A DNA stretch of 36,222 bases, from positions 1 to 36,222 of the forward strand of contig JAGCLW010000030.1 of assembly GCA_017646805.1 (NCBI GenBank), given 5' to 3'. Under the pieces are notes generated by a model that had not been told where the DNA came from, did no database searches, and worked only from the letters and a program-made list of their open reading frames with translations. The DNA comes from Paludibacteraceae bacterium (GTDB taxonomy: Bacteria > Bacteroidota > Bacteroidia > Bacteroidales > Paludibacteraceae). How positions within the stretch are numbered: position 1 is the first letter of the stretch; each line of letters opens with the position of its first letter. Position numbers and translations under genes: made by a program. Positions 34,438 to 36,222 of this stretch are shown one piece after another.

Positions 34438-34445
34438 CAAAGATA
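34438..34445 (-). promoter_or_regulatory. -7 box of the acyl-CoA carboxylase operon
   Basis: TATCTTTG on the minus strand, about 35 nt before the accC ATG. A TTTG at 34461-34464 is only 15 nt upstream, shorter than usual. Confidence 0.55.
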
Positions 34446-34542
34446 GTGGTTTTAATTCAGCAAAAAGAAAAATACACTTGCAAAACATACAAATGATACA
34501 TTTTAATAAAATTTGTGCAATTTTATCCTACTACACTTTTTT

Positions 34543-35280
34543 TTAATCATATTTTACATCAACCAAATAAAGACCTTCCGCCGGAGCTGAAGTCCCCGCT
34601 CTACAACGATCTTTAGCCAAAATAATCTCATCAAACTCCGCAATCGTCATACGCCCTCGACCAACACACAACAATGTCCCAACTATCGCCCTAACCATAT
34701 TGCGAAGAAAACGATCTGCCGTAATCGTAAAAACCCAAATACCTTCTCGCTTTTTCCAATACGCCTCTGTTATCTTACAATTATTCGTTTTTGTATCCGT
34801 ATGCAACTTACTAAAACTCGTAAAATCCGTATATTGCAACAAATGCGATGCCGCCTCATTCATCAAATCAAAATCCAGATCACCAATAATTCGTGTTGCC
34901 AACTCAATACCAAACGGATTCTTCTCCTGCATCACATGATACTCGTACGTGCGACTACGAGCAGAAAAACGAGCATGCTTGTCCGACGACACCAACTCCA
35001 CTTTCTCTACAGCTATATCTTTCGGCAAAAGACTATTCAATCGAAAAACAAGATTCTCCTCATTTTCAATCTTTTGCGTCTGATCAAAATGAGCCACCAT
35101 TTTTCTGGCATGAACACCCGTATCTGTACGACCGGCACCAACAACCTCCACCAATGAATTAAGAATCATCGACAATGATTTTTCCAAAACCTCTTGCACC
35201 GAAATCGCATTCGGTTGTTTTTGCCAACCATGATAAGCTGTTCCCTTATACGAAAATGTTATAAAATAACGAAACGACAT
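34543..35280 (-). CDS. truA: tRNA pseudouridine(38-40) synthase TruA
   Basis: A 245-residue pseudouridine synthase acting on the tRNA anticodon arm. Catalytic Asp53 lies in GAGRTDTGVHA; other family blocks are YKGTAYHGWQKQPN, RFSARSRTYEYHV, LLQYTDFTSFSK and FLRNMVRAIVGTLL. The length is typical. It has its own strong promoter about 25 nt upstream and lies between a CatA-like gene and the acyl-CoA carboxylase operon. Confidence 0.96.
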   Translation of the reverse strand: MSFRYFITFSYKGTAYHGWQKQPNAISVQEVLEKSLSMILNSLVEVVGAGRTDTGVHARKMVAHFDQTQKIENEENLVFRLNSLLPKDIAVEKVELVSSDKHARFSARSRTYEYHVMQEKNPFGIELATRIIGDLDFDLMNEAASHLLQYTDFTSFSKLHTDTKTNNCKITEAYWKKREGIWVFTITADRFLRNMVRAIVGTLLCVGRGRMTIAEFDEIILAKDRCRAGTSAPAEGLYLVDVKYD

Positions 35281-35305
35281 CTTTTTCTACTTTTTTTTAG
35301 AAAAA

Positions 35306-35336
35306 CAAAGATAAACAAAAGATAAACACTTTCAAA
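35306..35336 (-). promoter_or_regulatory. Promoter of truA
   Basis: The minus strand reads TTTG (35333-35336), 19 nt, TATCTTTG (35306-35313), with transcription predicted to start near 35299, about 18 nt before the ATG. Confidence 0.8.
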
Positions 35337-35361
35337 ATTTACGTATTTTCAACTATCACCC

Positions 35362-35385
35362 ACAAAAAAAGTAGCACGGATGCTA
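35362..35385 (-). terminator. Possible terminator of the CatA-like gene
   Basis: On the minus strand TAGCA pairs with TGCTA around TCCG, followed by C and T7. The stem is only five pairs, so strength is doubtful. It starts 14 nt past the stop codon. Confidence 0.55.
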
Positions 35386-35398
35386 TAATTATATAAGA

Positions 35399-36025
35399 TT
35401 ATTTCAGTCTTAAAGTACTAATCGTTTTTTGCAAATTATTCAAGAACTGAGCGGCATGCATACCATCCATTTGTGCGTGATGGAATTGGAAAGAGATATT
35501 CAAATAATACTTAAAAAAAAGCTTAGAATAACGTCCCCAAATAATAAATGGATTGTTATATATTCCACTATACATACCACCAGCAAATTCCAATTCAGTA
35601 TCAACGATAGCAGAAGTACCTATCACCATACACTCTTCAGATAGATCTCGGTCCATGCAACTATTGGCTACTTGAGAAGTATATGTTAGATAATCATGAT
35701 TATACTTTTCAAAGTCTTCTGCAAATTCTATATCGCAGGAACTCACCTCACCAGTATGATTTTTGACAATGGTATTTATAGCTATCTTATCAAACTGCAT
35801 AAGTTTATCGCCCATAGGCAACAAATAAAACTCCTTCTGATTAACAGCAGCTTTACCAATACAATAATCCAATAACATATTGAATTTCAAATGTTTCCTT
35901 CTACTAATTTTAATCAAGTTTGTCACATCTATCTTTTTGACAAAAATAAGCATAGGATTAGGAGCGTTCTTCCATATTTCAAATTGCTGTGCTCTATTGG
36001 TACTTTGAGGATTTATTTCTTTCAT
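35399..36025 (-). CDS. CatA-like (chloramphenicol acetyltransferase family) O-acetyltransferase
   Basis: A 208-residue trimeric-type CAT-fold acetyltransferase. The catalytic motif is intact: HHAQMDG with His183 and Asp187, preceded by NISFQF. The GTSAIVD segment corresponds to the oxyanion-site Ser region of CatA. FEIWKNAPNP and LLDYCIGKAAVNQKEF match the family's N-terminal pattern. Classical CatA proteins share this length, but overall identity looks low, so chloramphenicol as the substrate is not assured. Four of six Arg codons are AGA/AGG and Leu uses CTA/CTG/TTA, unlike the CGT/CGA and TTG bias seen nearby, a weak hint of transfer. It lies directly behind an rRNA operon terminator; no clear promoter is seen. 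Confidence 0.83.
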   Translation of the reverse strand: MKEINPQSTNRAQQFEIWKNAPNPMLIFVKKIDVTNLIKISRRKHLKFNMLLDYCIGKAAVNQKEFYLLPMGDKLMQFDKIAINTIVKNHTGEVSSCDIEFAEDFEKYNHDYLTYTSQVANSCMDRDLSEECMVIGTSAIVDTELEFAGGMYSGIYNNPFIIWGRYSKLFFKYYLNISFQFHHAQMDGMHAAQFLNNLQKTISTLRLK

Positions 36026-36087
36026 ATCAAATGTAAAGTTAAATTATTTATTAAAAATGGCTGATATATTAGTAACAAAGCAACCTA

Positions 36088-36127
36088 TAAAAAAACAAAG
36101 GAAGTCTGTCTATCTTGACAAACCTCC
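36088..36127 (-). terminator. Intrinsic terminator of the rRNA operon
   Basis: On the minus strand GGAGGTTTGTC pairs with GACAGACTTCC (11 pairs including two G-T wobbles) around AAGATA and is followed by TTTGT7. It begins about 8 nt past the 5S 3' end. Confidence 0.85.
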
Positions 36128-36134
36128 TGTAAAT

Positions 36135-36222
<88 letters not shown>

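Noticed and set aside
33468..34496. 342-codon plus-strand frame opposite accC
   Set aside because: Its translation is rich in Asn, Ile, Phe and His, as expected for the antisense of a codon-biased gene; accC is certain on the other strand.

Overview
The window looks like chromosomal DNA from a low-GC member of the Bacteroidales. The evidence is: promoters of the Bacteroidetes type (TTTG, about 20 nt, then TAnnTTTG on the coding strand), type IX secretion (T9SS) C-terminal tails, near absence of Shine-Dalgarno sites, and family choices such as DUF4295 between rpmG and ftsY, nspC, three-subunit acyl-CoA carboxylase and a Bacteroidetes-type UvrD/RecB helicase-nuclease. The genus cannot be fixed from this sequence. 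Every gene I can support, including two tRNAs and the rRNA piece, lies on the minus strand, so transcription runs from high to low coordinates. Layout from the right (upstream) end: the 3' part of a 5S rRNA gene and its terminator end one rRNA operon. Then come a CatA-like acetyltransferase, truA, a biotin-dependent acyl-CoA carboxylase operon (biotin carboxylase, biotin carrier, carboxyltransferase), an OmpA/beta-propeller protein with a PorE-like domain order plus an aminotransferase, pheT-nspC, tRNA-Lys, an EamA transporter, and an operon of polyprenol-phosphate sugar synthase, pyrC, a secreted pectate-lyase-like protein and a lipoprotein. Next are a tiny winged-helix protein, an exopolysaccharide export operon (two tandem Wza-like lipoproteins, a Wzc-like tyrosine autokinase, a TviB-like UDP-sugar dehydrogenase), a MATE transporter with a cytidylate-kinase-like protein, efp, the helicase-nuclease, rpmB-rpmG-DUF4295-ftsY, tRNA-Ser, and a glycosyltransferase with a DUF4832 secreted protein. 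The left edge holds two tandem promoters and a leader resembling the start of a second rRNA operon. The window therefore appears to be the segment between two co-oriented rRNA operons, where short-read contigs often break. Most genes are housekeeping. The accessory content is about the cell surface: polysaccharide export, T9SS cargo, a possible T9SS accessory protein and sugar transfer. I found no CRISPR array, transposase, prophage or recognisable defence island, and no clearly new multi-gene system. The best leads are a Gly-to-Val change in the FtsY P-loop, two diverged Wza-like proteins in one operon, T9SS-tailed enzymes placed in unexpected operons, a PorE-like protein, several genes that start directly behind intrinsic terminators without a visible promoter, and one strong Shine-Dalgarno site at rpmG. 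Several gene starts were moved inward from the longest reading frame because a promoter, terminator or non-ATG codon argues against the extension.
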